Source of the DNA: Chitinophagaceae bacterium UBA1930
GTDB lineage: Bacteria > Bacteroidota > Bacteroidia > Chitinophagales > Chitinophagaceae
Direction of reading: 5' to 3'
Length of the DNA stretch: 64,000 nt
Assembly: GCA_002337145.1 (NCBI GenBank)
Contig: DDFK01000002.1
Span: forward strand, 806,001-870,000
Shown: in pieces, positions 33,972 through 43,611 of the stretch
How the letters are laid out: every line of letters starts with the position of its first letter
Numbering within the stretch: position 1 is the stretch's first letter
Notes under the pieces: generated by a model
The model's input: only the letters and a program-made list of their open reading frames with translations
Databases searched by the model: none
What the model was told of the DNA's origin: nothing
Made by a program: the position numbers and the translations under genes

Positions 33972-36900
33972 TTAGTGTATGTTTAAATGCAGTTCAACAA
34001 TTGTTCCTGCTATGTCATTGTTTACTATCCTGTCAGCAATGTCAATTTTGTTGTCAAGATGCAGTAAGTTTATCCTTGTTTGTGTTATATCAATGCCGTA
34101 GGATTTATGGTTTATCTGGTTGGCTTTTAGCTTGCTGGCAGCAGCCCTGCCAATGCCATCATCTGTAATGGTAATGAGGAGTGTCTGTTCATTTTTTTGG
34201 GTGATGGAAACCCATACGTTGCCATGTTCATTTTTGTTCCTCAGCCCATGCCAAATGGCATTTTCCACAAATGGCTGAATGATTAATGGAGGCACACGAA
34301 GGCTAATGGTATCAATGCTTTTGTTCACTTCAATCTTGTAGCTGAATGATTGTTCCAACCTTACCTGTTCTAATTGAAGGTAGAGTTCCAAGGCTGTTAG
34401 TTCTTTGTCTAAAGGGATGCTTTCATGTCTTGAATTTTCCAAAATATTCCTTACCAGTTTGGAGAAAGTAACCAAGTAATCACTTGCCTGTTCTGTTTTG
34501 TTTTCAACGATATAACTGTTGATGGCGTTGAGTGTATTGAAAATGAAATGCGGATTCATTTGCGAACGGAGCGTTTGCATTTCTGCTTCCTTTATTTGCT
34601 GGTTATAGTTTTTTTGCAGCAATATTTTTTCTTGTAAAGCCTTTGCTTTTATCCTATAAATAACAAACAATATGGCTACTGCCATCAACAACATCAAAAT
34701 AACAAACCACCATGTTTGGTAAAATGGATATTGTATGTTGATGTACAGCATATCCATTGCATCATTCTTGGTTGGTGCAGATGAAACATAGAGCTTGTAC
34801 TTACCAGATTTCAGGTTGCTGAACTGCAAAAAACCACTGGAGCTTTCATACCAAGCAGTATCTGCACCTTCCAATAAATAATAGTATTTGTTCAGTGCTG
34901 TGTTGTTGTAATTGAGCAAGGCAAAATGCAGGCTGATATTGTTGTTGTTGTACCCTGCTTCAATATATTTTTCTTTTTGCTGCAACTGCCAATTGACGGG
35001 TTGGTTATTGCTGAACACTTCATTGATAACAGCCTGTATTGTTTGGTTTTTTTGCAGCACTTTATCTGCATAAAACCAAGTAATGGCATCAATGGAACCA
35101 ACAAATATTTTCCCTTTATCATCAGCATACAGCAAGCCTTCCAAAGCATTTTCTGGGAGTCCGTTTTCTTTATAGATGCGTGTAAAGTTGTTGCTGCTTT
35201 TCTCAAAACAGGTTAGTCCGTTTGTAGTTGAAAGCCAAACACGTTGTTTGTTGTCGGTACAGATGTTCAGCACATTGTCACTGCTTAAACCATTGCTTCT
35301 ATAATAGTTGTTGTGTTGCTGGTTGTTTGTGTTGAAACAGCTTAATCCTGTTTGTGTGCCAATCCATAAAAGGCTGTCCTGTGCAGCAATGCACTGCATT
35401 CTGTTGTTGGCAAAAGATTGATGCACCCAATGCCATTTGCCTGTTGCACAATCCAGTTGCAGCAAGCCATCATCGGTAGTTACAAAGCAATTGTTGTTGA
35501 TGAAAGCCATATCAGAAAAGTAGATGTCTGGCAATGACTGATTGTTGCCATTCAAGTGTGTGAATGTTTTTTCAAAACATTCTGTCCTAATATTGAATAC
35601 ATGAATAGCTGTAGGTGATTTTATTAATAGCAGGCTGTCATTTACCTGTAGCAGCTTCTTCATTTTGAAGTAGGATGCTCTTGTTGCACCTGGTATGTAA
35701 GCAGGTGCTACAATTTTTTGAACAGCATAGTTGCTGTTGCATTTTACTAAGCCACTGTCGCAACTGAACCAAAAAGCATTGTTATAAGTAAAAGCCTGTT
35801 TTATGTCTTTAAAAAAGTTGCTTTTATTGCCTGGCAATAAAGTAGAGATATATTTTCCCAACTGCCAATCTGCATTGTAAATAGCCATGCCTTTGCCATA
35901 AATCAGGCCTGCATAATATTTGCCATTGACAAAAGAAAGGGAACCAGGCATATGCAGTTTGGCCGCTCTTTTAAAAAGAGGGATGGTGGTGGATAAATGG
36001 ACAGTATTGAACCATTGTTTTTGTGGCTCCACATAAAAAATACCATTGGCTGTGCCCAACCATAGGTTGTTTTGTTTGTCAACCAACGTACTTAAGCATT
36101 CGCCAATATTGTATAGTTTTAAGATATAGCTTGTTGGGTGTATTAATGCAATGCCCATGTCAGTAGCGGCCACTAGCCATTCTTTCCCAAACACATCCTT
36201 GTAGTTGGCAATGTCATGCACCACATTGTTGTCCAAAGCAATTAACTGGGAAGATAGATTGCTGATATTGAATTTGAATAACCCATTGCCCCATGTGCCG
36301 ATCCAGAGTGCCTGCCTGTCGCCGGGATCTGGTTGTACAAAGTTAATGCCTTCATGAGCATGTGTTCCGATTGTGAACACATGCAGCACACGTTTTTCCT
36401 TCATGGATAGCTGGAAAAGGAAATCATCTTTCCAGCCCCAGTAATTTCCGGCAGCATCTTTTGTGATTCCGGCAATGCTGCTGACTGTTTTTTGTTTTGA
36501 GTTGATAAGGTTACCCGGCAATTTGATGGGCCAGCATTCTGCTTGGCCATCCTTGTAAAGGAACAGCGAATCATTGGTGCAGATCCAAGTGCCCATGTCC
36601 TCATCAAACAGTTTCGCATTGAATACCCGGGATAGGCCTATGTTGTTTTTGATAAGGGAGAACTGTTGTTGCCCATGTAAAAAAACAATGCCTGATTCCG
36701 TGCTGACCAGCATGTTTTCCTTTCCTGTAATTTGGTGAATGGTGTTATTGGGAATGCTGCCATTGGCATTTGCCCCGTAATAAAACTGTTTTACCCTATA
36801 GCCATCCAATCTATTTAAGCCATCATTGGTGCCAGCCCATATAAAGCCCGTTTTGTCTTGATAAATGGTATTCACTACACGATTGCTTAGGCCCTGCTCC

Positions 36901-36995
36901 ACATTGATTTTTGAAAAATTGAACACAGGGAACTGTGCCAACAGTTTTGTAGTCGTAGGTAAAAAAAAGATAAGGCAGCAGAGCCAATGCTTCAT
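33972..36995 (-). CDS. Two-component sensor: propeller, Y_Y_Y domain and LytS-type histidine kinase
   Basis: Protein of 1007 residues. Signal sequence at the N-terminus, then about 700 residues of two-component propeller repeats (INTIYQDKTGFIWAGTNDGLNRLDG, shown only in part; LWLGTANGIF; LWIGTQTGLSCF; VWLSTTNGLTCF), a Y_Y_Y domain (YYYLLEGADTAW), one membrane segment near 755-780, and a His_kinase/HATPase module with QMNPHFIFNTLN (phospho-acceptor His816), PPLIIQPFVENAIWHGL and TDDGIGR. It senses an extracytoplasmic ligand and signals to the LytTR regulator encoded 7 bases downstream. Related hybrid sensors detect glycans, but the ligand here is unknown. Confidence 0.93.
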   Translation of the reverse strand: MKHWLCCLIFFLPTTTKLLAQFPVFNFSKINVEQGLSNRVVNTIYQDKTGFIWAGTNDGLNRLDGYRVKQFYYGANANGSIPNNTIHQITGKENMLVSTESGIVFLHGQQQFSLIKNNIGLSRVFNAKLFDEDMGTWICTNDSLFLYKDGQAECWPIKLPGNLINSKQKTVSSIAGITKDAAGNYWGWKDDFLFQLSMKEKRVLHVFTIGTHAHEGINFVQPDPGDRQALWIGTWGNGLFKFNISNLSSQLIALDNNVVHDIANYKDVFGKEWLVAATDMGIALIHPTSYILKLYNIGECLSTLVDKQNNLWLGTANGIFYVEPQKQWFNTVHLSTTIPLFKRAAKLHMPGSLSFVNGKYYAGLIYGKGMAIYNADWQLGKYISTLLPGNKSNFFKDIKQAFTYNNAFWFSCDSGLVKCNSNYAVQKIVAPAYIPGATRASYFKMKKLLQVNDSLLLIKSPTAIHVFNIRTECFEKTFTHLNGNNQSLPDIYFSDMAFINNNCFVTTDDGLLQLDCATGKWHWVHQSFANNRMQCIAAQDSLLWIGTQTGLSCFNTNNQQHNNYYRSNGLSSDNVLNICTDNKQRVWLSTTNGLTCFEKSSNNFTRIYKENGLPENALEGLLYADDKGKIFVGSIDAITWFYADKVLQKNQTIQAVINEVFSNNQPVNWQLQQKEKYIEAGYNNNNISLHFALLNYNNTALNKYYYLLEGADTAWYESSSGFLQFSNLKSGKYKLYVSSAPTKNDAMDMLYINIQYPFYQTWWFVILMLLMAVAILFVIYRIKAKALQEKILLQKNYNQQIKEAEMQTLRSQMNPHFIFNTLNAINSYIVENKTEQASDYLVTFSKLVRNILENSRHESIPLDKELTALELYLQLEQVRLEQSFSYKIEVNKSIDTISLRVPPLIIQPFVENAIWHGLRNKNEHGNVWVSITQKNEQTLLITITDDGIGRAAASKLKANQINHKSYGIDITQTRINLLHLDNKIDIADRIVNNDIAGTIVELHLNIH

Positions 36996-37269
36996 TGGCT
37001 AAATTTCAATCAAAAAAGTCAATGGGATAAAGAAAATTTGTCACGAGTGGTTTTTGATTAGTGAAATGCAGATGAGTGCTGTATAATCCAGATAGGGTAT
37101 TGACCAAACTCAACGGCCGTGTCAGTGCAAGGGCCTTGATTGGCGGCAATGGGAAGGCATATACTGTAATCAACTTTCATGCATAGCAATTTTAATTGCA
37201 ACGCATGTATGGATCATTACAGCTTTTTCAGTGTACGGCAGAAGGTATGGCTACATTTATCACCTGCCT
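36996..37269. other. Intergenic region with a possible SSB-gene remnant
   Basis: No intact gene. On the plus strand 37106-37186 encodes KLNGRVSARALIGGNGKAY followed by TVINFHA and a stop, which loosely resembles the start of single-stranded DNA-binding proteins (NGR-x-x-x-D-A..N-F-x-x-A). If real, it is another piece of mobile-element debris. Nothing else was recognised. Confidence 0.3.
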
Positions 37270-39216
37270 TTATTGGATGGTAATTTCTATCATTACAGAA
37301 GTGCCATTTTGTGGAGAAGATTGAATGTCGGTCTTTCCTTTTAAAAAACCTACCCGGTTTTGAATGCTTCGCCAGCCCATGCCTGCAGCGGCTTTTAAAG
37401 TATCGGTGTCAAAACCTGTACCATCATCTTCCACGGTAACAGCCAGTATTTTTTCCTGGGCGGAATGGTGTAACTGTACCAGTACGTTTTTTGCCTGTGC
37501 ATGTTTGATGGCATTGTTTACCAGTTCCTGCACAATGCGGTAAATGGTCACACTGCTGGTCTGGTCAATATCCACGTTGTTCATGCCAACAGATTGGTAA
37601 ATGGTATGTATGGCACCGCTGCGGTCAGTCTCATTGCAAAACTCTTTCAGGGCAGTGTCCAATCCGTATTTCACCAACATCTCAGGCATCATGTTGTGGG
37701 CCACACGACGCATTTCTTTGATGGAACTGTCCAACATGTCAATGCTGCGTTCAAATGCGTGTGCATTGTCAGGTGTCATAATTAGGTTCTCTCTCATATT
37801 GCTTAATGAAAATTTTATGCCGCTTAGCATGCCGCCCAATCCATCATGAAGGTCTTTTGCAAGGCGGGTACGTTCCTGTTCTTCTCCTTTCAATACTGCT
37901 TCGGTGGCGGTTAGTTGTTTTTCGGTTTCCAATTCATCGATCTTGGCCTGTTGCAGTTTTTGACGATGGCGGTAATTGCGTAAACCCAACAGGGATATAA
38001 GCAGTAGTGCGACAGCTCCTGCAATTAAACAATAATTGAGAATGGATTTCTGCTTGAGTTGCACTTGCTGCAATGCTATCTGGGCTTCCTTTTTTTCCGT
38101 TTCATATTTTACTTCTTCATTGGCATGTTTTTGTGCCATTGATTCGGTAAAGATTTCTTCTTTTATTTTAGTGGCCTGTCTTTGGTATTGAGCAGCTTGT
38201 TCGTAATTGTGCTCTGCAAAAAACACATTGGAGAGCGTTTGCAGTATAACTGCTTTTGCCTCCTTGTAATCGTTGCTGTTGCTTATTCTCCATGCATTAA
38301 AAAGTAACTCTTTTGCTTTTGCGTAGTTGGATGTTTTCAGGTAATATATTGACATGTTCTGGTAGGAAGACATAATAGCGAAGCTGTCTGCTATCTGGAT
38401 GGCCATAGCCAATCCTTTATCTGAATAGTATTTTATTTGGCTGATGTTGTTTTGTTTGTCCATAATACTGACCAGGCCTTGACATAGCATAGGGATAAAG
38501 TTGGTATAATGATACTGCTCACAAATGGATAATGACTCTTTATATACTTCAATGGCCTTTTCTTCTTGCCCTGTTTCGTCATATGCGTTGCCAAGGTTCA
38601 ATAGCGTAGTGGACAAGCTTTTGGTGCTATTCATTTTTCTTTGAAGCTGCTCTGCTTTTTCGCCAAATTCAATTGATTTTTTATAGTCTTTGATCATCAA
38701 ATAAGTTGCTGCCATACCGCTATATATAGTGGCTTTTGTACGTAAAGACGTATCTATCCGCTCAATGATCCTTATTCCTTTTAAACTATATGCGATTCCT
38801 GTTTCATAATCTGATTTGAAATTATAACGCTCACCCAATGTAAAATAGGCAATGCCTATACTGAGTGAATCATTCATTTCTATCGCAATTTTAAGGATCT
38901 GGTTGCCATACTGTATTGCAGAGTCGTGCTGTTGCAATGTGGCATATATGTACATCATTCTTTTGTTGTACTTCAACCTGCCAACTGTGTATTTAAGCTT
39001 CTCACTTAATTGTCCCCCTTGCTTTGCATAAGTCATTGCTTCTTTTGTATCGTGGTCTTCATACGCTAAAGTGAGCTCGTACAATAGCTTTACCTTATTG
39101 GTATCTTCTTTGGCAAGCTTCAGTAATCTTTGTAGGCTATCTATCTTGTGTAAATCTTGTGCAATGCACAACAAGCTGAACAGCGTGGAATATAGTATTA
39201 GCAATAATTTCTTCAT
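37270..39216 (-). CDS. Orphan TPR sensor histidine kinase (HisKA_3 / NarL-partner type)
   Basis: Protein of 648 residues: signal peptide (LLLILYSTLFSLLCIAQ), about 350 residues of tetratricopeptide repeats in the periplasm, one membrane segment near 390-410, coiled coil, then a HisKA_3 dimerisation domain RTRLAKDLHDGLGGMLSG with His457 and an HATPase domain (VQELVNNAIKHA, EDDGTGFD, GMGWRSIQNRV). Kinases of this kind signal to LuxR/NarL-type regulators. None is adjacent; the only one in the window is at 61521-62159, next to another kinase. Its promoter region is shared with the divergent operon starting at 39381, and a related dyad occurs on both sides. Confidence 0.92.
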   Translation of the reverse strand: MKKLLLILYSTLFSLLCIAQDLHKIDSLQRLLKLAKEDTNKVKLLYELTLAYEDHDTKEAMTYAKQGGQLSEKLKYTVGRLKYNKRMMYIYATLQQHDSAIQYGNQILKIAIEMNDSLSIGIAYFTLGERYNFKSDYETGIAYSLKGIRIIERIDTSLRTKATIYSGMAATYLMIKDYKKSIEFGEKAEQLQRKMNSTKSLSTTLLNLGNAYDETGQEEKAIEVYKESLSICEQYHYTNFIPMLCQGLVSIMDKQNNISQIKYYSDKGLAMAIQIADSFAIMSSYQNMSIYYLKTSNYAKAKELLFNAWRISNSNDYKEAKAVILQTLSNVFFAEHNYEQAAQYQRQATKIKEEIFTESMAQKHANEEVKYETEKKEAQIALQQVQLKQKSILNYCLIAGAVALLLISLLGLRNYRHRQKLQQAKIDELETEKQLTATEAVLKGEEQERTRLAKDLHDGLGGMLSGIKFSLSNMRENLIMTPDNAHAFERSIDMLDSSIKEMRRVAHNMMPEMLVKYGLDTALKEFCNETDRSGAIHTIYQSVGMNNVDIDQTSSVTIYRIVQELVNNAIKHAQAKNVLVQLHHSAQEKILAVTVEDDGTGFDTDTLKAAAGMGWRSIQNRVGFLKGKTDIQSSPQNGTSVMIEITIQ

Positions 39217-39244
39217 GCTCTAAAATACAGTTTTTCTGCTGGTG

Positions 39245-39293
39245 CAAAGAAAGACTGTAGCCTCGTTGCTTGTTATCCTCTTTTTTAATGATT
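39245..39293 (-). promoter_or_regulatory. Divergent, degenerate copy of the shared dyad promoter (toward the TPR kinase)
   Basis: On the minus strand: AATCAT (39293-39288), 8 bases, AGGATAA (39279-39273), 20 bases, TTTCTTTG (39252-39245). Spacing equals that of the three better copies, while the second half-site and boxes are poorer. The kinase start codon lies 28 bases further on. Confidence 0.4.
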
Positions 39294-39312
39294 TTTTTTA
39301 TCCTCTCAAAAA

Positions 39313-39361
39313 AATCATCTTTTTAAATGATTGTCCAGCCTTACATACCAATCTACTTTTA
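39313..39361 (+). promoter_or_regulatory. Shared dyad promoter, copy A
   Basis: AATCAT (39313-39318), 8 bases, ATGATT (39327-39332) overlapping the -33 element TTG (39331-39333), then 20 bases and the -7 box TACTTTTA (39354-39361). The ATG of the first operon gene is 20 bases later. Same order and spacing at 47189-47237 and, on the minus strand, at 56896-56848. Confidence 0.7.
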
Positions 39362-39380
39362 CGGTGTAAATAGCAACAAC

Positions 39381-40013
39381 ATGAAAGCAACATTTCTTCT
39401 CTTGGCCACATGCATTACTGTATCCCTTTTTGCGCAGACTACGGGAATCGGTGGCAGGTTCAAAAAAAGTGATGGGAATATAATGAAGCCGCCTGCACCC
39501 AATCCTTTCCCTATGATTGAATTTAGCGACCAGCTAACCCTTTCCAACCTTACTGGAGGTTCGGACAATAGTGCAACAATTGAATTTGAAGTCCCTACAA
39601 ACACCAATGTGACTGAGTTCCGCAATATGATGAATGCCGGCACTACTTCGAGCCAAGTAGCTGTTCCCAAAACAAAAACAGTTACGCCTGCTACAACAGT
39701 AAAGCGGGATATTGATGCTAAACCATCTATTACCATGCAGCAGCCACAACAAGTAAAAATCATAAGGGCTGAAATCACGGTAGCAAGCAGTAACCCAAAT
39801 CAATACCCGAAAAACCAATTGGTAAAGACAATCGTGCTGGAAGAGGTGACTATAGAAAGCTGTACCGATGATGCAGCAACAGGTAAAAGCAGGATAAGAT
39901 TGAAAGGCAGCCGTATTGGATGGAAATATTACAGCTATGACAAACAAGGTGCACGCACTTCTACCCAATCAGGTTGGAATGTTGCAACTGGGCAGGCATG
40001 GAATGTCTTTTAA
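39381..40013 (+). CDS. Hypothetical exported protein, first gene of the secreted-protein operon
   Basis: Product of 210 residues starting at the signal peptide MKATFLLLATCITVSLFAQ. Mature part begins TGIGGRFKKSDG, has a Thr/Val-rich linker (residues 95-125) and a C-terminal beta-rich part (LVKTIVLEEVTIESC, SRIRLKGSRIGWKYYSYD). The latter vaguely recalls Hcp tube proteins (late strands LENVxIxSxx...IxWxY), which is not sufficient for a call. An ATG 18 codons earlier lies upstream of the predicted transcription start and is rejected. The gene follows promoter copy A and is 49 bases ahead of a small membrane protein gene. Confidence 0.7.
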   Translation: MKATFLLLATCITVSLFAQTTGIGGRFKKSDGNIMKPPAPNPFPMIEFSDQLTLSNLTGGSDNSATIEFEVPTNTNVTEFRNMMNAGTTSSQVAVPKTKTVTPATTVKRDIDAKPSITMQQPQQVKIIRAEITVASSNPNQYPKNQLVKTIVLEEVTIESCTDDAATGKSRIRLKGSRIGWKYYSYDKQGARTSTQSGWNVATGQAWNVF

Positions 40014-40062
40014 ATAAAATATATCCGACAATTACAATTTTCCATCATTAAATATCCATTAT

Positions 40063-40434
40063 ATGAATACCCAACAGACTACAGACCCATCACAAGCTAT
40101 GGATGGCAAAACAATTGCCATCATCAGTTACCTCACTATTATCGGTTGGGTGATTGCGTACGTTCAATATGGAAATAACAAAAGCCAGTTGGCGGCATTT
40201 CATATCAGGCAATCATTGTTCCTCATGCTTTGTGCATTTGGCATTTGCATCATCTCCATGTTCTTTGCTTTTATACCATATATAGGCTGGATAATTTCCT
40301 TTGCCCTTAATCTTTCCATGCTAGGTTTTTTGGTACTATGGATCATGGGCCTGATCAATGCTATTAATGGTGAAGAAAAGCCGTTGCCTGTATTGGGTAA
40401 TAAAGCACAGGATTTTTTGAAAGGCATTAAATAA
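40063..40434 (+). CDS. DUF4870 / Tic20-like small membrane protein
   Basis: Protein of 123 residues with three membrane segments: IAIISYLTIIGWVIAYVQYG, SLFLMLCAFGICIISMFFAF and LSMLGFLVLWIMGLINAING. The HIRQSLFL between them is typical of the DUF4870 family. Function of the family is not established. In the same orientation as, and probably co-transcribed with, the secreted-protein genes around it. Confidence 0.85.
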   Translation: MNTQQTTDPSQAMDGKTIAIISYLTIIGWVIAYVQYGNNKSQLAAFHIRQSLFLMLCAFGICIISMFFAFIPYIGWIISFALNLSMLGFLVLWIMGLINAINGEEKPLPVLGNKAQDFLKGIK

Positions 40435-40514
40435 AATGAAAAGGATATTCCTGCAAGCTGCAAAGTGTACCCATTACCTTAAAAATACTGCCATCAACAA
40501 TAAAATACTGACTA

Positions 40515-41741
40515 ATGAATAGGTTGTTATTTTCTTTAATGCTATTGGTCTGCACTATGCTTTGCAATGCCCAAAAAAACAGTTTCGGTATTGTCAGTTA
40601 CACATTACCCGCAGGATACGAAGTAATAAAGAATGATAATGTACTTACTTACTACAAAGAAGATAAAAGTGACGATACTTACTGCAACTTTTTTATTTAT
40701 AACCTGCTACCCGGAAAAGGAGAAGTAAAACAGGATTTTGATATTGCATGGAGCAGCCAGATGCAAAAACCATTTAAGGTTACCGGTACGGCAAATATGC
40801 AACCGGCTGCTGTTTTAAAAGGCTGGCAGTTTTTAATAGGTACCACGAATTATACCGATAATGGCGTGGCAACATTGGCAATGCTCATCACTTTTAGCAG
40901 TAAGGACAATATGCAGAGCATTTGCATGTTGTCTAATTCGGATAGGTACAAAACCGATATAGAAAGTTTTATCGCTTCGGTAGATGTGGTGAAGGAAGCA
41001 GTAACAACCAATGCAGAAACAAGTACAGCTAAAGCTCATTCAAATAACACAATTAATCAGCCCAAACCCTTTGCTGGTAAGGGCCCTACACCAGAAGTAT
41101 GGATGAAGAGCAGGTTTGAGTATGATATGATGCGACGGATGTCGTTAACTAAATATGAATGGATTGCCATATATCCCGATGGGAAATTCAACGCCTATAT
41201 GCCTACTGAAGGGTATGCGAATTTTTACACCAACAACAAGGATTGGGGCAAAGCGTCATGGGACGGTAGCAGGCTGAATGTGACAGATGCATCAAACAAC
41301 GTTTATTATTTCGATAGGAAAACTGCCACGCAAATGCAAAGCAAGTTCGACAGCAGGCCCAACTATTACAAGTCAAAACCTGTAGATGGTTTGCGTATTG
41401 AAGGGGCTTATACCCAATATGCCGAACTTATTCCTTCTCCCCAAAATGAACCGCAATATTTGATATGGTTTTTTAAAGATGGAACTTTTGATGACCGGGG
41501 GATTCATGTGACGAATCTGAAAACCCCTTATGCATCCCCGGATGATGCACCTGGCAAAGGGAAATACAGCATGGAGAACTATAGCATTTTTTTACGCTAT
41601 GGTGATGGCCGTATGAAACAATTGGGGTTTGCGGGGTTCCTGGATAAGGACCCAGCTACGGTAACCGATGCTTATTTTATTGGCCGCAATTTGTATTACC
41701 GTAAAGACAAAGGCTATAACAGCAACCTTAATAGAAAATAA
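40515..41741 (+). CDS. Hypothetical exported protein, paralogue of the 48349-49440 product
   Basis: Protein of 408 residues; signal peptide MNRLLFSLMLLVCTMLCNAQ. Residues 20-155 form a domain shared with the 48349 gene: FGIVSYTLPAGY against FDVVTYTPPKDW, VKQDFDIAWSS against IQTDFDKDWNE, NGVATLAMLITFSS against NGANVATMLTVYSN. After a linker the C-terminal 230 residues differ from the paralogue and look beta-barrel or lipocalin-like (WIAIYPDGKF, WFFKDGTFDDRG). Stop codon overlaps the next start (TAATG), so translation is coupled. Function unknown. Confidence 0.75.
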   Translation: MNRLLFSLMLLVCTMLCNAQKNSFGIVSYTLPAGYEVIKNDNVLTYYKEDKSDDTYCNFFIYNLLPGKGEVKQDFDIAWSSQMQKPFKVTGTANMQPAAVLKGWQFLIGTTNYTDNGVATLAMLITFSSKDNMQSICMLSNSDRYKTDIESFIASVDVVKEAVTTNAETSTAKAHSNNTINQPKPFAGKGPTPEVWMKSRFEYDMMRRMSLTKYEWIAIYPDGKFNAYMPTEGYANFYTNNKDWGKASWDGSRLNVTDASNNVYYFDRKTATQMQSKFDSRPNYYKSKPVDGLRIEGAYTQYAELIPSPQNEPQYLIWFFKDGTFDDRGIHVTNLKTPYASPDDAPGKGKYSMENYSIFLRYGDGRMKQLGFAGFLDKDPATVTDAYFIGRNLYYRKDKGYNSNLNRK

Positions 41742-43600
41742 TGATGAGGAATTATCTTGTACTGGTATCATTTGTTTTTGTTGCTTACGCTGTACATGGC
41801 CAAAGCGATGTGGAGCTTAACCGCGATTCTGTAATAGGCTGGCAGTACATAACCAATGCACCAAAAGCCAATGCTGTTTATAAGCCTGTAAAAAACCAGT
41901 ATGCCAATGGTGCTACATATTCTGTTTGGCAGCAACAGGCTACAGACATGCTCATCAACTGGATACAGCAATCCTATTTGCCCCGTGGTTTGGTCATGCG
42001 AACCATTGCTAAGAATAATGAACGTTGGTCTGTGGATGGCAATGGCCCATTGCATAGTTACGGAGTTGATTTCCTAGGCTACGCTGCAACATTTGCACAT
42101 GGCAAAATTGATCTTCGGTGTTGCGAACAAGGGCAAAGATTGGTAGCAGGTTTCAACGATTTTCCAGGAACATATCTAAAAGGCTTCAATCCCGCTGGCC
42201 TGTATTTTTTTGCAGAACAGGCACCCTTTACAAGTGGCGATGACGATGCTCAATTGTCTAAAGAAAACATTGATAAAAAGATTCAATCCAGTCTCTATCA
42301 TTACCGTACTTATTTGGATCATTACCATAACAATGGTCAGCAAATGTTCAAACTGGGTGTGGTGGTTCCTAAAAATGGTGAATGGCCTTTTAAACAGGTG
42401 CTGGTAAAAGATGCTGTGGCATATATTCAACAACAAATGGATGCCTTCCCGGGCATCATGCAAAAAAATCCCTATTCGGTAGAGCCTGTAAAAAAAGTTT
42501 TGGAAAGACTGAAGCCCTATTACGATGAAGTGGCGAAATTGAAGGCCAATATAAACCCCGGTAACTTCATCAACGATGGCAATGGCCACTACCTGCTTGA
42601 CCCCAGTGCATTGCTGAATGGATATAAGGTGGATAAAACTTTTCCTGAATACAATATCCTTGTTGTTACCACACAACAGACCATTGATCAGGTAAGATCG
42701 GATAATCCGCTTTGGGTATATTTTAATTTAACACCAACGAATATAACTGTAGAAGGAAGCCTTGCAAAGTATGATACAAAGTTCGGTACCGGTATATCGC
42801 ACATGGTATATTCTCTCTTGAACAATTTCAATTATGATTATGTGGCTAAATGGCTGGCACAGCCCGATGCAAGAAAAACCATGGTCTATACGCCAGTACA
42901 ACTGCCTGCAACAGCTACAGCCAATACCTTTATTGCACCCGTTACCATTTCGGCAACCGCAGTTGCAAAAAACAGAGATCCCAATACCATTTTGTATGAA
43001 GATTTTGATGGTTACTCAACCGGAGAACTGTCAACAAAAAAATGGCATGCAGCGTATAACTATGGTTTTGCCAATGCATCCCTAACAAGTATCAATGAAC
43101 AACAAGGCAAATGGGTTACAATTCCTGAAAAGTTCACTTTTTATCCTGATCTGGATATTCCGCTCACGCAAAATTATACGGTTAGTTATGATGTATATTT
43201 TGGCCCGGGCATTACCAACAAAAGGGTGCTACATCATTTCAGGATGGATGCCTATGACCCCAAAGCAAAATACCCGCAGCCAATGAACATACATAGTGCT
43301 GTTGATAAAGGGATGGACTTTAGCATAGCCATGTCTGGCGAAACCACAACGGAATGCAAATTCAGGACTGGCCAGTATAAGGAGATGTATCAGGATGTAA
43401 AACTTACGGCATTCAAAGAAAAAGATGTGGTACATGTAAGTATATCCGTAAATGGCACTGCTGTTTCTGTTTCGGTAAATGGCAAGGAAGTAATCAGTAA
43501 TGCTAACGCCATACCCACAGGGCAAATGTATAAACGTGTTGGCTGGTATTGCGGCAATCCCAATATGCTGCTTGGAAACATTTATATCAAGAAACAATAA
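41741..43600 (+). CDS. Hypothetical exported protein with C-terminal concanavalin-like domain
   Basis: Protein of 619 residues with signal peptide (VLVSFVFVAYAVHGQ). Residues 25-400 have no recognised family but contain a helical region with VLERLKPYYDEVAKL. From about residue 420 (ILYEDFDGYSTGELSTKKW) to the end it has the features of a LamG/concanavalin A-like jelly roll (VSYDVYFGPG, HVSISVNGTAVSVSVNGKEV, VGWYCGNPNML). Such domains bind carbohydrates or proteins. The start overlaps the previous stop and the stop is 11 bases before the next start. Confidence 0.75.
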   Translation: MMRNYLVLVSFVFVAYAVHGQSDVELNRDSVIGWQYITNAPKANAVYKPVKNQYANGATYSVWQQQATDMLINWIQQSYLPRGLVMRTIAKNNERWSVDGNGPLHSYGVDFLGYAATFAHGKIDLRCCEQGQRLVAGFNDFPGTYLKGFNPAGLYFFAEQAPFTSGDDDAQLSKENIDKKIQSSLYHYRTYLDHYHNNGQQMFKLGVVVPKNGEWPFKQVLVKDAVAYIQQQMDAFPGIMQKNPYSVEPVKKVLERLKPYYDEVAKLKANINPGNFINDGNGHYLLDPSALLNGYKVDKTFPEYNILVVTTQQTIDQVRSDNPLWVYFNLTPTNITVEGSLAKYDTKFGTGISHMVYSLLNNFNYDYVAKWLAQPDARKTMVYTPVQLPATATANTFIAPVTISATAVAKNRDPNTILYEDFDGYSTGELSTKKWHAAYNYGFANASLTSINEQQGKWVTIPEKFTFYPDLDIPLTQNYTVSYDVYFGPGITNKRVLHHFRMDAYDPKAKYPQPMNIHSAVDKGMDFSIAMSGETTTECKFRTGQYKEMYQDVKLTAFKEKDVVHVSISVNGTAVSVSVNGKEVISNANAIPTGQMYKRVGWYCGNPNMLLGNIYIKKQ

Positions 43601-43611
43601 AAAACAAAGAG

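Noticed and set aside
38641..38720. Additional promoter or operator inside the TPR kinase gene
   Set aside because: A/T-rich coding sequence gives chance matches to the -7 box without a -33 element at 20 bases.
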